37,981 bases of DNA from Clostridium sp. AF15-31 (GCF_003461625.1 NZ_QTXL01000002.1:1-37981), one strand, 5' to 3'; positions 16,095-24,782 are shown, numbered from the stretch's first letter. Notes: generated from the letters alone by a model not told the origin. Numbers and translations: made by a program.

Positions 16095-16204
16095 TACAGC
16101 AGATAAAGGAGAAAACAAAGCATGAAATTGCATGTATGCATACAAAAGCAAAGCATGAATGACATGCCTGTAAATAAAAAGAAAATAAAGCGAGGTAAAG
16201 GAAT

Positions 16205-16858
16205 ATGAAATTTTTTATTGATACAGCAAATGTAGATGACATCAGAAAAGCGAATGACATGGGAGTGATCTGTGGTGTAACAACCAACCCATCTCTGATC
16301 GCAAAAGAAGGCAGAGATTTTAATGAAGTTATCAAAGAGATCACAACAATTGTAGATGGTCCTATTAGTGGAGAAGTAAAGGCAACAACTGTAGATGCAG
16401 AAGGCATGATCAAAGAAGGAAGAGAGATCGCAGCGATCCACCCAAATATGGTTGTTAAGATCCCTATGACAGTTGAAGGCTTAAAGGCAGTCAAGGTGTT
16501 ATCGGCAGAAGGAATCAAGACAAACGTAACTCTGATCTTTACGGCAAATCAGGCGCTTCTTGCAGCAAGAGCAGGTGCATCTTATGTATCTCCGTTCCTT
16601 GGAAGATTAGATGATATCAGCACAACAGGTATCAACCTGATCGAAGATATCGTAACAATATTTGACAATTATGGTTTAGATACAGAGATCATCGCAGCCT
16701 CTGTAAGAAATCCTATCCACGTTACAGACTGTGCTCTTGCAGGTGCACATATTGCAACTGTACCATACAAGGTAATCGAGCAGATGACAAAGCACCCGTT
16801 AACAGATCAGGGTATTGCAAAGTTCCAGGCAGATTACAAGGCTGTATTTGGCGAATAA
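16205..16858 (+). CDS. tal: Transaldolase (small FSA/TalC-type)
   Basis: A 217-residue class I aldolase of the short transaldolase/fructose-6-phosphate aldolase family. It contains [31 protein letters not shown] and NMVVKIPMT with the Schiff-base lysine at K85, then [12 protein letters not shown] and [10 protein letters not shown]. It moves a dihydroxyacetone unit in the non-oxidative pentose phosphate pathway. Position between a sugar kinase and a transketolase remnant suggests it feeds the products of a pentose (or pentose-like) sugar into glycolysis. Confidence 0.93.
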   Translation: MKFFIDTANVDDIRKANDMGVICGVTTNPSLIAKEGRDFNEVIKEITTIVDGPISGEVKATTVDAEGMIKEGREIAAIHPNMVVKIPMTVEGLKAVKVLSAEGIKTNVTLIFTANQALLAARAGASYVSPFLGRLDDISTTGINLIEDIVTIFDNYGLDTEIIAASVRNPIHVTDCALAGAHIATVPYKVIEQMTKHPLTDQGIAKFQADYKAVFGE

Positions 16859-16893
16859 GAGTTATTTAGATTTATCAGAGATTGGAGAATACA

Positions 16894-17057
16894 ATGAATA
16901 AATTAGAACTTCAGAAAACTGCTGTAGAGGTTCGTAAAGGAATCGTATCAGCCGTACATTCTGCAAAAGCAGGACATCCGGCCCGGCAAAAGACCTGCTT
17001 CATAAGTGTGAACTCGACGCGGAGGGCATCTATAAGCAGATTAAAGCAGCATTATAG
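16894..17057 (+). pseudogene. Transketolase remnant: start of N-subunit gene joined to end of C-subunit gene
   Basis: GGAG six bases before ATG 16894 opens MNKLELQKTAVEVRKGIVSA then VHSAKAGHP, the standard start of the transketolase N-terminal subunit up to its GHPGG motif. The next bases, in another frame from 16980, read GPAKDLLHKCELDAEGIYKQ then IKAAL and stop at TAG 17055-17057. This looks like the end of a C-terminal transketolase subunit. About 1.7 kb covering most of both subunit genes appears to be missing. Both sides share a short CCGG at the junction. A terminator follows, so this was the end of the operon. Confidence 0.8.
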
Positions 17058-17106
17058 GTATATTCATTTATTCTTATAGTTCCTTTTTATATATTTCCTT
17101 TTTAAA

Positions 17107-17157
17107 GAGCTTATTGTAGATGTTTGAATAAAATGTTACAATAAGCTCGATTTTTTA
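17107..17157 (+). terminator. Terminator of the sugar operon
   Basis: GAGCTTATTGTA (17107-17118) and TACAATAAGCTC (17137-17148) are perfectly complementary with an 18-nt loop. A T-run follows at 17151-17156. Confidence 0.85.
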
Positions 17158-17191
17158 CTTTATAGGATAAGATGTCCTATAAAGTAAAAAA
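17151..17191. repeat. 17-bp perfect palindrome before an unknown gene
   Basis: Arms 17151-17167 and 17175-17191 are exact inverted repeats around TAAGATG. The T-run is on the 5' side and the A-run on the 3' side, so it is not an ordinary terminator. The core TATAGGA recurs a third time at 17193-17199, overlapping the ribosome binding site of the next gene, which allows alternative pairing. Confidence 0.75.
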
Positions 17192-17218
17192 CTATAGGAA
17201 AGGTGGTGAGAGAGAAAA

Positions 17219-18376
17219 TTGGCAGAGTATAGGAATAATTACCGTCAGAGGGAAAACAGATCTGTATATGGGGAGACGAATTCCAGACGAAAGTCATATG
17301 GGAAAAACGGCAACTGTACGGGAAATTCCGGAAAACCGAGAGAACAGAGATCAAGCCAGAAGCCATATTATAATGACCTGCGTATAGCAGAAAATGACAG
17401 AAATTATGTAGAATATTCCAAACTCAGACGAAAGATCATGGCAGATGATAACGTCAAATATATCTGTTCCAGAAATGAGAATGTGATTCATGATAAATGC
17501 TGTATCCTGGCGAGAAATATTAAGGACAGCGATCTGAAATATCTGGTCAATTATCCAAAGTGGATGAAACAATGTCCGAGATGTGCAATAGAAACATATA
17601 TTCATATCGGGGCATTGGATCCTGAAAAAACAGTGGATTATGAGAATTTATTTAAGCGCATGATGATACCGGTTGACATGCTGAGACATATGTATGTTGA
17701 CTGTGAGATGAAAACAAAAGTAAATGGGGATACATTGACGGTATGGCATAATGAAGATACCTGGAAGATTGTTTTTCTGGATCATCCGGGAAATGTCAGA
17801 CTACTGCATAATAATTATCATGTGAAAGATGGGCATCGTGTATTTGAAAAAGGATTTCATATCCAGAGTGAATTTACATCCAATACCAAGATAAAATATG
17901 CCATTGAAAATATTGAAACATATTCGTGGAGTATGCACCGTGTGCATGAGAGAGAAGCTGTGCTGGAAAAGAAAAAGAATGAAAGTGAAAAACAGGGATT
18001 CTGGTCACGGGTGGCACAGGCATTGCATCTTGCATTTCATAAGCAGGAAGAGGATGGAGTTAAAGATCAGACGGATGATACCAGAAAAGAAGATCCGACT
18101 GATTTTCAACTGGATTTTTCAGATTTTAATTTTGTAAAGAAGTTTGGTTATCCGGATAATGGTACCAGATGTATCTATGTCTGGAAGACAAAAAACGGGA
18201 TATATCAATGGCAGATCGGAGAATATGTATCAAAGAAACGGCAGTTTGTGATCAAATTTTCAGATCAGACCTTTATAACGGACTGGCGGAAAGTAATCGC
18301 ATGGAAATATATATGGAAAGGTGACCTGAACTGGTCTTATGGTGAAAAAAATGAAGAGGACACTGATCGTAATTGA
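17219..18376 (+). CDS. Unknown protein with putative Cys/His metal site
   Basis: I do not recognise this 385-residue protein. It starts at TTG 17219, eight bases after GGTGGTGAG. Residues 1-60 are Arg/Asn/Gln-rich and probably disordered. A compact segment near residues 80-130 reads YICSRNENVIHDKCC, then CPRCA about 25 residues later. The spacing (VxH, C, then CPxC) is like small zinc sites related to the Ada metal-binding domain. A charged coiled stretch lies near 240-285. The C-terminal part (VWKTKNGIYQWQIGEYV; WKYIWKGDLNWSYG) is aromatic and beta-like. No signal peptide or membrane helix. It overlaps the next gene by 26 bases, so they are coupled. A DNA- or metal-related role is only a guess. 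Confidence 0.65.
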   Translation: MAEYRNNYRQRENRSVYGETNSRRKSYGKNGNCTGNSGKPREQRSSQKPYYNDLRIAENDRNYVEYSKLRRKIMADDNVKYICSRNENVIHDKCCILARNIKDSDLKYLVNYPKWMKQCPRCAIETYIHIGALDPEKTVDYENLFKRMMIPVDMLRHMYVDCEMKTKVNGDTLTVWHNEDTWKIVFLDHPGNVRLLHNNYHVKDGHRVFEKGFHIQSEFTSNTKIKYAIENIETYSWSMHRVHEREAVLEKKKNESEKQGFWSRVAQALHLAFHKQEEDGVKDQTDDTRKEDPTDFQLDFSDFNFVKKFGYPDNGTRCIYVWKTKNGIYQWQIGEYVSKKRQFVIKFSDQTFITDWRKVIAWKYIWKGDLNWSYGEKNEEDTDRN

Positions 18377-18860
18377 TATGCAGAATGATTTTATTGATGG
18401 TTCACTTGGTACGAAAGAAGCAGAGGCAATCGTGGATCCGGTAAGAAATCTGATACAGGAATATAAGAACCGGGGAGACGAGGTGATCTATACCAGAGAT
18501 ACCCATGGAACAGATTACATGCAGACAAATGAGGGAAGGCATCTTCCAGTGGAACATTGTATAAAAGGAACGGCCGGCTGGGAGATCGCAGATGGAATAT
18601 ATGCAGATGGCTGTAAGATCATAGATAAGCCATCCTTTGGATACACAGGCTGGAATCAGTATGGATTTGAAGATGTCTGTCTGATCGGGCTTTGTACCGA
18701 TATCTGTGTAGTATCAAATGCGCTTATCATAAAGGCATTGTATCCGGAGATACGTGTGGCAGTTGATGTCAGATGTACGGCAGGCGTGACACCGGAATCA
18801 AAGGCGGCTGCACTTGAAACGATGAAGATGTGCCAGATTGAGCTGGTTGGTGAAGAATAA
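18351..18860 (+). CDS. Isochorismatase-family cysteine hydrolase (nicotinamidase-like)
   Basis: A 169-residue hydrolase. The catalytic Asp (VIDMQNDF), Lys (IDKPSFGYTGW) and nucleophile Cys (LIGLCTDICVVSNAL) of the isochorismatase/nicotinamidase family are present, with a cis-peptide-like region next to the Cys. A DTHG segment could supply metal ligands, as in nicotinamidase. It may deamidate nicotinamide for NAD salvage, but related amidases act on other substrates. Start at ATG 18351 (MKRTLIVIDMQNDF); ATG 18339 and GTG 18342 are in frame but give non-family N-termini. Confidence 0.82.
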   Translation: MKRTLIVIDMQNDFIDGSLGTKEAEAIVDPVRNLIQEYKNRGDEVIYTRDTHGTDYMQTNEGRHLPVEHCIKGTAGWEIADGIYADGCKIIDKPSFGYTGWNQYGFEDVCLIGLCTDICVVSNALIIKALYPEIRVAVDVRCTAGVTPESKAAALETMKMCQIELVGEE

Positions 18861-18902
18861 GCAGGATAAAAAGAACAAATGCAGTAAGAAAGGAAAGAAG
18901 AC

Positions 18903-19601
18903 ATGCTTGGAATTATAGGAGCAATGGACGAAGAAGTTGCAAAGTTAAAAGAAAAAATGGAACAGGTGCATATTATTGAAAAAGCAGGTATGCAGTTTTA
19001 CAGAGGTACTTTGTGTGACCGTGAAGTGGTTGTGGTAAAATGTGGTGTAGGCAAGGTTCATGCAGCAATGTGTACACAGGCAATGATCGACTTGTTTCCG
19101 GTAGATGGAATTGTAAATACCGGAATTGCAGGCTCGTTAAATGCAGACATCAACATTGGAGATATTGTGCTGGCAAAGGATGCATTAGAGCATGACATGG
19201 ATGTTTCTGCTCTTGGATATGCTCCGGGAATCAATCCGGATTTAAAAGATGATGAAAATATTTTCAAGACAGATGAAAAAATGTTGGAACTTGCTCTTAC
19301 TGCAGCAAAGCGGGCAGAACTTTCCATCAAGGTCTTTACCGGACGTGTAGTCAGCGGAGATCAGTTCATATCAAGTAAAGATAAGAAAAAATGGCTGGTT
19401 GAGACATTTGATGGAACCTGTGCAGAGATGGAGGGAGCATCGATCGGACATGTTGCAAGTCTGAACAAGATTCCATATCTGGTTGTTCGTGCTATTTCAG
19501 ATAAAGCAGATGACAGTGCAGAAATGGATTATCCATCTTTTGCGGCTATGGCGATCGATAACAGTGTTGCACTTATGACAGAATTTGTAAAGTTATGTTA
19601 A
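18903..19601 (+). CDS. mtnN: 5'-methylthioadenosine/S-adenosylhomocysteine nucleosidase
   Basis: A 232-residue enzyme that splits adenine from methylthioadenosine and S-adenosylhomocysteine. It opens with MLGIIGAMDEEVAKLKEKM. It also carries GIVNTGIAGSLNADINIGDI, SGDQFISSKDKK, EMEGASIGHVA and RAISDKADDSA, the full family pattern including the catalytic Asp near the end. AAAGGAAAG precedes the ATG. It sits 20 bases before luxS: its product S-ribosylhomocysteine is the LuxS substrate, so the two form the activated-methyl recycling pathway. Confidence 0.96.
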   Translation: MLGIIGAMDEEVAKLKEKMEQVHIIEKAGMQFYRGTLCDREVVVVKCGVGKVHAAMCTQAMIDLFPVDGIVNTGIAGSLNADINIGDIVLAKDALEHDMDVSALGYAPGINPDLKDDENIFKTDEKMLELALTAAKRAELSIKVFTGRVVSGDQFISSKDKKKWLVETFDGTCAEMEGASIGHVASLNKIPYLVVRAISDKADDSAEMDYPSFAAMAIDNSVALMTEFVKLC

Positions 19602-19621
19602 AAGGAGGCAGTTGAAAAACT

Positions 19622-20104
19622 ATGGAAAAGATAAAAAGTTTTCAGATCAATCATTTATTATTAAATCCTGGAATCTATGTATCCAGAAAGGATAAGGCTG
19701 GAGATGCAGTCTTTACGACTTTTGATATCCGCATGACAAAGCCAAATTTTGAACCGGTTATGAATACAGCAGAGATTCATACGATCGAGCATCTGGCAGC
19801 TACTTATCTCAGAAATCATGAGGATTATAAGGACAAAGTAATCTATTTTGGACCGATGGGATGCAGAACCGGATTTTATCTGATCCTTGCAGGTGATTAT
19901 AAGTCAGAGGATATTGTGGATCTGATGATCTCAATGTTTGAATTTATCCGCCATTATCATGATCCGATTCCGGGTGCAAATCCGAGAGAATGTGGAAATT
20001 ATCAGGACATGAATCTGAACATGGCAAATTATCTGGCTGAGAAATTCTTGAAAGAGGTTTTATATAATATAGGTGAAGACCGCCTGAACTATCCAGAGGG
20101 TTGA
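19622..20104 (+). CDS. luxS: S-ribosylhomocysteine lyase LuxS
   Basis: A 160-residue metalloenzyme that converts S-ribosylhomocysteine to homocysteine and the AI-2 precursor DPD. Metal ligands H53 and H57 (HTIEH, with E56) and C124 (ECGNYQ) are visible, as is the active-site C81 (GPMGCRTGF). Length and all motifs are normal. AAAGGAGG lies just upstream of the ATG. Its stop overlaps the -35 box of the ptb promoter. Confidence 0.97.
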   Translation: MEKIKSFQINHLLLNPGIYVSRKDKAGDAVFTTFDIRMTKPNFEPVMNTAEIHTIEHLAATYLRNHEDYKDKVIYFGPMGCRTGFYLILAGDYKSEDIVDLMISMFEFIRHYHDPIPGANPRECGNYQDMNLNMANYLAEKFLKEVLYNIGEDRLNYPEG

Positions 20105-20129
20105 CCTTTTTTTTTCAAAGTGATACGAT
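20101..20129 (+). promoter_or_regulatory. Promoter of ptb-buk
   Basis: TTGACC (20101-20106), a 17-base T-rich spacer, then TACGAT (20124-20129). It begins at the luxS stop codon. Confidence 0.5.
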
Positions 20130-20139
20130 AACAGATAAA

Positions 20140-20163
20140 GATTGCCGGGAGAGTGCGGCAATC
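20140..20163 (+). other. Leader hairpin upstream of ptb
   Basis: GATTGCCG (20140-20147) and CGGCAATC (20156-20163) are exact inverted repeats with an 8-nt loop containing GGAGAG. No U-tract. It would form in the 5' leader of the ptb mRNA. Confidence 0.4.
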
Positions 20164-20209
20164 CATAATAATTATGGAAAAAGAATAAAATCGCGAGAGG
20201 TGTAAACGA

Positions 20210-21130
20210 ATGAGTAAGAGTTTTGAAGATTTATTAGCCAAAGTTGCAAAATGCAGCAAGAAGACAGTATCTGTAGCATGTGCTCAGGACAAGCCAGTTC
20301 TGGAAGCCGTTAAGGCAGCAAAGGAAAAAGGTATTGCAGATGCGATCCTTGTTGGTGATGAAGCTGAGATCAGAAAGATCGCTGCTGAACTTGATATGAA
20401 TCTGGATGAGTATGAGATCATAAACGAACCGGACAGCATTCAGGCTGCACATAAGGCTGTAGAGCTGGTACATAATAATAAAGCAGATATGTATATGAAG
20501 GGTATCATTGATACAAAGAACTTCTTAAAGAGCGTTCTGGATAAGGAAGTAGGTTTAAGAACCGGTAAGCCGTTATCACATGTAGCAGTTTTTGAGGTTC
20601 CTGGTGTTGACAGATTATTATATCTTTCAGACGTAGCATTCATGACATATCCATCTCTTGAGGATAAGAAAGCGATTATTGAAAATACAGTAAAAGTTGT
20701 TCATGCATGTGGTATCCCATGCCCAAAGGTTGCTCCACTTGCGGCAGTTGAGGTTGTAAATCCTAAGATGCCTGTAACTGTAGATGCAGCAGAGCTTACA
20801 AAGATGAACGAGAATGGAGAGATCACAGGATGTATCGTTGACGGACCATTATCACTTGACCTTGCCATCGATCCGGAAGCAGCTAAGCATAAGGGAGCAG
20901 AAGATCGTAAGATCGTCGGAGATGCAGATATCCTCTTATTCCCTGATATCCACGCAGGAAACCTCGTATACAAGTGCCTGACACATACAACTGCAAGCAA
21001 GAATGGTTGTATCCTGACAGGAACAAAGGCACCTGTTATTCTGACATCCAGATCAGACAGCTTTGAAGTGAAGATGAACTCTATTGCTCTTGCAGCAGTT
21101 GTTGCAGAAGCAATCAAGAATGAGCAGTAA
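20210..21130 (+). CDS. ptb: Phosphate butyryltransferase
   Basis: Converts butyryl-CoA and phosphate to butyryl phosphate, the first step of the butyrate-kinase route. The 306-residue product shows the phosphotransacylase pattern: VSVACAQDKPVLEAVKAAKE, ADMYMKGIIDTKNFLKSVLD, DVAFMTYPS and CIVDGPLSLDLAIDPEAAKH. These motifs distinguish Ptb from the longer Pta. A GAGGTG ribosome site precedes the ATG. Followed by buk after 51 bases, the standard order. Together they yield one ATP per butyrate in the cytoplasm. Confidence 0.95.
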   Translation: MSKSFEDLLAKVAKCSKKTVSVACAQDKPVLEAVKAAKEKGIADAILVGDEAEIRKIAAELDMNLDEYEIINEPDSIQAAHKAVELVHNNKADMYMKGIIDTKNFLKSVLDKEVGLRTGKPLSHVAVFEVPGVDRLLYLSDVAFMTYPSLEDKKAIIENTVKVVHACGIPCPKVAPLAAVEVVNPKMPVTVDAAELTKMNENGEITGCIVDGPLSLDLAIDPEAAKHKGAEDRKIVGDADILLFPDIHAGNLVYKCLTHTTASKNGCILTGTKAPVILTSRSDSFEVKMNSIALAAVVAEAIKNEQ

Positions 21131-21181
21131 TCAGACCGTTATGGTTACGGAATAAATATATAAGAATTTTGGAGGAAAAAT

Positions 21182-22249
21182 ATGTCATACAAAATTTTGA
21201 TCATCAATCCGGGTTCAACATCTACAAAGATAGGTGTATTTGAAGACGAGAATTTATTATTTGAAGAGACATTAAGACACACAACAGAGGAACTTGCGGG
21301 CTTCAACCTTATCGTTGAGCAGAAGGACTTCAGAAAGAAAGTTATCCTTGACATTCTTGCAGAGAAAAAATTTGACATCAAGACATTAGATGTATGTGTA
21401 GGTCGTGGTGGTATGTTAAAGCCTATTCCAGGTGGTACATATCCTGTAAGTGATGAATTATTAGAGGACTTAAAGATCGGTAAGCAGGGTCAACATGCAT
21501 CCAATCTTGGTGGTATCCTTGCAAGAGAGATCGGCGATGAGTTGGGAATTCCATCTTACATTGTAGACCCGGTTGTTGTAGATGAGCTGATGCCATCCTC
21601 CCGTTTATCCGGTGTACCTGAGCTTCCAAGAAGAAGTGTATTCCATGCATTAAACCAGAAGGCAGTTGCAAAGAGATATGCAAAGGAGCATGGCAAGAAA
21701 TATGAAGATCTGAACCTGATCGTTGTACACATGGGCGGCGGTGTATCTGTTGGTGCTCATTTAAACGGACGTATCGTTGATGTTAATAATGCATTAGATG
21801 GTGAAGGCGCATTTTCACCGGAGAGAGCAGGTGGAGTTCCATCAGGTGATCTTGTTAAGATGTGCTTTTCAGGAAAATATACACAGCAGGAAGTTACAAA
21901 GAAACTTGTCGGTAACGGCGGATTCAATGCATATATCGGCAGCAATGATGCAAGAGATCTCGAGAAGCTCGTTCAGGAAGGTGATGAGCATGCAAAGCTT
22001 GTTCAAGACGCATTCCATCAGCAGGTAGCAAAGGATATCGGTGCTATGTCAACCGTACTTTGCGGAAAAGTAGATCAGATCATCTTAACAGGTGGTATCG
22101 CATATTCCAAGCATACATGTGCAGAACTGGAAAAGAGAGCCGGATTTATCGCTCCGTTTACAGTATATCCTGGTGAGGATGAACTTCTTGCACTTGCACA
22201 GGGAGCATTAAGAGTTATGAATGGCGAAGAAGAGCCGATGACATATTAA
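21182..22249 (+). CDS. buk: Butyrate kinase
   Basis: Transfers phosphate from butyryl phosphate to ADP, giving butyrate and ATP. The 355-residue protein has the ASKHA kinase layout: [19 protein letters not shown] (phosphate 1), [20 protein letters not shown] (phosphate 2) and [13 protein letters not shown] (adenosine). The segment [19 protein letters not shown] [17 protein letters not shown] is typical of Buk rather than acetate kinase. GGAGG is six bases before ATG. The gene pair marks this organism as using the kinase route to butyrate. Confidence 0.96.
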   Translation: MSYKILIINPGSTSTKIGVFEDENLLFEETLRHTTEELAGFNLIVEQKDFRKKVILDILAEKKFDIKTLDVCVGRGGMLKPIPGGTYPVSDELLEDLKIGKQGQHASNLGGILAREIGDELGIPSYIVDPVVVDELMPSSRLSGVPELPRRSVFHALNQKAVAKRYAKEHGKKYEDLNLIVVHMGGGVSVGAHLNGRIVDVNNALDGEGAFSPERAGGVPSGDLVKMCFSGKYTQQEVTKKLVGNGGFNAYIGSNDARDLEKLVQEGDEHAKLVQDAFHQQVAKDIGAMSTVLCGKVDQIILTGGIAYSKHTCAELEKRAGFIAPFTVYPGEDELLALAQGALRVMNGEEEPMTY

Positions 22250-22300
22250 TTTGATGATTGATTGACATTTTGCCTGTGAACTGTAAAAATACAAAAATTG

Positions 22301-22332
22301 GCATAATAGTTTTTCTTATAATACACATAATA
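22301..22332 (+). promoter_or_regulatory. Possible forespore (sigma-G-like) promoter of the SASP gene
   Basis: CATAATA at 22326-22332 matches the sigma-F/G -10 pattern, with GCATA at 22301-22305 upstream. The 20-base spacer is longer than usual, so the -35 assignment is uncertain. Confidence 0.35.
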
Positions 22333-22380
22333 GAATCAAGACAATAAAGTCTTAAATAAATGTATTGGAGGAAATGTATT

Positions 22381-22596
22381 ATGGCAAGTTCAAATTCAAC
22401 AGGAACAAGCAAGATGAGTGTTCCGGAAGCTAAGGACGCTATGAACAAGTTCAAAATGGAGGTTGCTAAGGAAATTGGTGTAAACCTCAAGGATGGTTAC
22501 AATGGTGACTTAACATCTGCTCAGAGCGGATCAATCGGTGGCGAGATGGTTCGTCAGATGATCAAGAGACAGGAAGAACAGATGTCAGGCAGATAA
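22381..22596 (+). CDS. Alpha/beta-type small acid-soluble spore protein
   Basis: A 71-residue protein that coats spore DNA and protects it from UV and hydrolysis. The two family blocks are clear: MNKFKMEVAKEIGVNL, with the Glu cut by the germination protease, and GDLTSAQSGSIGGEMVRQMI. ATG 22381 has GGAGG eight bases upstream. It stands alone between its own terminator and the ptb-buk unit. It shows that the organism can, or recently could, sporulate. Confidence 0.95.
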   Translation: MASSNSTGTSKMSVPEAKDAMNKFKMEVAKEIGVNLKDGYNGDLTSAQSGSIGGEMVRQMIKRQEEQMSGR

Positions 22597-22635
22597 GCGG
22601 TAAAATAAGAGAAATCTTTAGCTTTTGCTTAGCAG

Positions 22636-22671
22636 GAAGGGGTTATTGTCGAAAAGACAATAACCTTTTTC
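22636..22671 (+). terminator. Terminator of the SASP gene
   Basis: GGTTATTGTC (22641-22650) and GACAATAACC (22656-22665) form a perfect stem with a GAAAA loop, followed by TTTTT at 22666-22670 and preceded by AAGG. Confidence 0.9.
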
Positions 22672-22693
22672 TGCGTTATTATGGAAAATGGAC

Positions 22694-22723
22694 TGGACAT
22701 ATATCCAGTATATATGGTATAAT
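22694..22723 (+). promoter_or_regulatory. Promoter of tig with overlapping palindrome
   Basis: TGGACA (22694-22699), an 18-base spacer, then TATAAT (22718-22723). The -35 box lies within the inverted repeat CTGGA (22693-22697) / TCCAG (22704-22708), a possible operator. No CIRCE or CtsR site is visible. Confidence 0.6.
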
Positions 22724-22788
22724 CGGATGATTGATGCGGGTGTTTTTATGCCCACAATAAAAACGAAATGATAAATGGATGCTAAATA

Positions 22789-22827
22789 ATGCCTTATATA
22801 TTATTAAAAGATGATGGCATAAGGCAT
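22789..22827 (+). other. Leader hairpin of tig
   Basis: ATGCCTTAT (22789-22797) pairs with ATAAGGCAT (22819-22827) in the 5' untranslated region, about 17 bases before the Shine-Dalgarno sequence. It has no U-tract, so an mRNA-stability or regulatory role is more likely than termination. Confidence 0.4.
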
Positions 22828-22858
22828 CATTTGCATAATTTTAAGGAGGAAATAAAAA

Positions 22859-24145
22859 ATGAGTTTAGCAGTAGAAAATCTGGAACACAGTATGGCAAAA
22901 CTTACAATTACAGTACCGGCAGAGGAGTTTGGTAAGGCAATGACAACTGCCTACAATAAGCAGAAAGGTAAATTCAATGTACCTGGTTTCAGAAAGGGTC
23001 ATGTACCACAGGCATTTATTGAGAAGATGTATGGACCTGCAGTATTTTATGAAGAGGCAGCTAATTCATTAATTAATGAGTATTATCCAAAGGAAGTAAG
23101 TGCATCAGATGTTGATGTTGTATCAAGACCGGTTATCGATGTAACTCAGATCGAAAAGGGCAAGGATTTCATCTTTACAGCAGAAGTAGCTGTTAAGCCT
23201 GAAGTTGAACTTGGCGATTATAAGGGACTCGAAGTAGAAAAGGCTGACGTAGAAGTAACAGATGATGAAGTTATGGCAGAGCTTTTAAAGGTTCAGAAAG
23301 AGAACTCAAGATATAACCCTGTAACAGATAGAGCAGCACAGATGGATGATGAAGTTACACTTGATTTCGAAGGATCAGTTGATGGTGTTCCTTTCGAAGG
23401 CGGTAAGGCTGAGAACTACAAGCTCGTTCTTGGTTCCCATTCATTCATTGATACATTTGAAGATCAGCTCGTTGGCAAGAACATCGATGAGGATGTAGAA
23501 GTAAATGTTACATTCCCAGAAGATTATCAGGCAGAAGATTTAGCAGGTAAGCCAGCAGTATTCAAATGCAAGATCAAAGAGATCAAGGCTGTAGAATTAC
23601 CAGAGTTAGATGATGAATTTGCAAGTGAAGTTTCAGATTTTGAGACATTAGATGAATACAAAGAAGACATCAAGAGCAAGGCTGCTGAGAAGAAACAGAA
23701 GGATGCTGAGAACGAGAAAGAAAACAAGCTGATCGAGAAAGTAATCGAGAATGCTAAGATGGACGTTGCAGATGCACAGGTTGCAGATGTACAGGAAAGA
23801 ATTAAAGATGAGTTCGCTCAGAATCTTCAGTATCAGGGAATCAACCTTGAGCAGTATATGCAGATCTGCAATATTACAGAGGAAGCATTAATGGAGAGAA
23901 TCAAACCAGACGCAGAGAAGAGAATCAAATCCCGTCTTGTTCTGGAAGCAATTGCTGCTGCTGAAAACATTGAAGTATCAGACGATGAAGTACATGAAGA
24001 ACTGGAAGCTATGGCAAAACAGTATCAGATGAATGTAGAAGATATCGAAGGCTTCATGGGTGATGCAGAAAAGGATAGCATTAAAAAGGATCTTGCTGTT
24101 AAAAAGGCAGTTAAGGTTGTTGTAGATAACGCAAAGGAAGTTTAA
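22859..24145 (+). CDS. tig: Trigger factor (ribosome-bound chaperone and prolyl isomerase)
   Basis: Binds the ribosome exit and protects nascent chains. 428 residues in the usual three parts. The N-terminal ribosome-binding domain carries the signature FNVPGFRKGHVPQAFIE, a variant of GFRKGKAP. An FKBP-type isomerase domain follows (about 155-245; DEVTLDFEGSVDGVPFEGG). The acidic, helical C-terminal chaperone arms (about 250-428) come last. GGAGG precedes ATG. It leads the quality-control block, with clpP following after 38 bases and clpX after that. Confidence 0.97.
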   Translation: MSLAVENLEHSMAKLTITVPAEEFGKAMTTAYNKQKGKFNVPGFRKGHVPQAFIEKMYGPAVFYEEAANSLINEYYPKEVSASDVDVVSRPVIDVTQIEKGKDFIFTAEVAVKPEVELGDYKGLEVEKADVEVTDDEVMAELLKVQKENSRYNPVTDRAAQMDDEVTLDFEGSVDGVPFEGGKAENYKLVLGSHSFIDTFEDQLVGKNIDEDVEVNVTFPEDYQAEDLAGKPAVFKCKIKEIKAVELPELDDEFASEVSDFETLDEYKEDIKSKAAEKKQKDAENEKENKLIEKVIENAKMDVADAQVADVQERIKDEFAQNLQYQGINLEQYMQICNITEEALMERIKPDAEKRIKSRLVLEAIAAAENIEVSDDEVHEELEAMAKQYQMNVEDIEGFMGDAEKDSIKKDLAVKKAVKVVVDNAKEV

Positions 24146-24183
24146 TCCATAATTTCTGATTGCGATATTTTGGAGGTGTAAAT

Positions 24184-24765
24184 ATGAGTTTAGTACCTTA
24201 TGTCATTGAACAGACCAGCCGTGGTGAACGTTCATATGATATTTATTCAAGACTTCTGAAAGACAGAATTATCTTTCTGGGAGAAGAAGTAAATGATACA
24301 TCAGCAAGTATAGTGATCGCACAGCTCCTGTTCCTGGAGTCCGAAGATCCATCCAAGGATATCTCATTGTATATCAACAGTCCGGGCGGTTCTGTAACAG
24401 CAGGACTTGGGATTTATGATACAATGCAGTACATCAAATGTGATGTATCTACAATCTGCTGTGGAATGGCAGCAAGTATGGGTGCATTCCTGCTTGCAGG
24501 TGGTGCAAAAGGTAAGAGATTTGCACTTCCAAATGCCGAGATCATGATCCATCAGCCATCCGGCGGATCACAGGGTCAGGCTACAGAGATTGAAATTGCT
24601 GCGAAGCATATTTTAAAGACAAAAGAGAAATTAAATAGAATGTTAAGCGAGAATACCGGAAAGCCATATGAGACCATCGCTGCTGATACAGAGAGAGATA
24701 ACTGGATGTCAGCAGAAGAAGCATGTGCATATGGTCTGATTGATAGTGTGATCGCAAAAAGATAG
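24184..24765 (+). CDS. clpP: ATP-dependent Clp protease proteolytic subunit
   Basis: Serine protease that forms the double-heptamer chamber fed by ClpX. 193 residues. The catalytic triad is intact: S98 ([11 protein letters not shown]), H123 ([10 protein letters not shown]) and D172 (DTERDNWMS). The start [20 protein letters not shown] is typical, and ATG 24184 has GGAGGTG seven bases upstream; the open frame to 24160 has no such site. Followed by clpX after 17 bases. Confidence 0.97.
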   Translation: MSLVPYVIEQTSRGERSYDIYSRLLKDRIIFLGEEVNDTSASIVIAQLLFLESEDPSKDISLYINSPGGSVTAGLGIYDTMQYIKCDVSTICCGMAASMGAFLLAGGAKGKRFALPNAEIMIHQPSGGSQGQATEIEIAAKHILKTKEKLNRMLSENTGKPYETIAADTERDNWMSAEEACAYGLIDSVIAKR

Positions 24766-24782
24766 TATAAAGAGGTATTGGA

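Noticed and set aside
20701..21117. 138-codon minus-strand frame
   Set aside because: Antisense of ptb; no ribosome site or recognisable domain.
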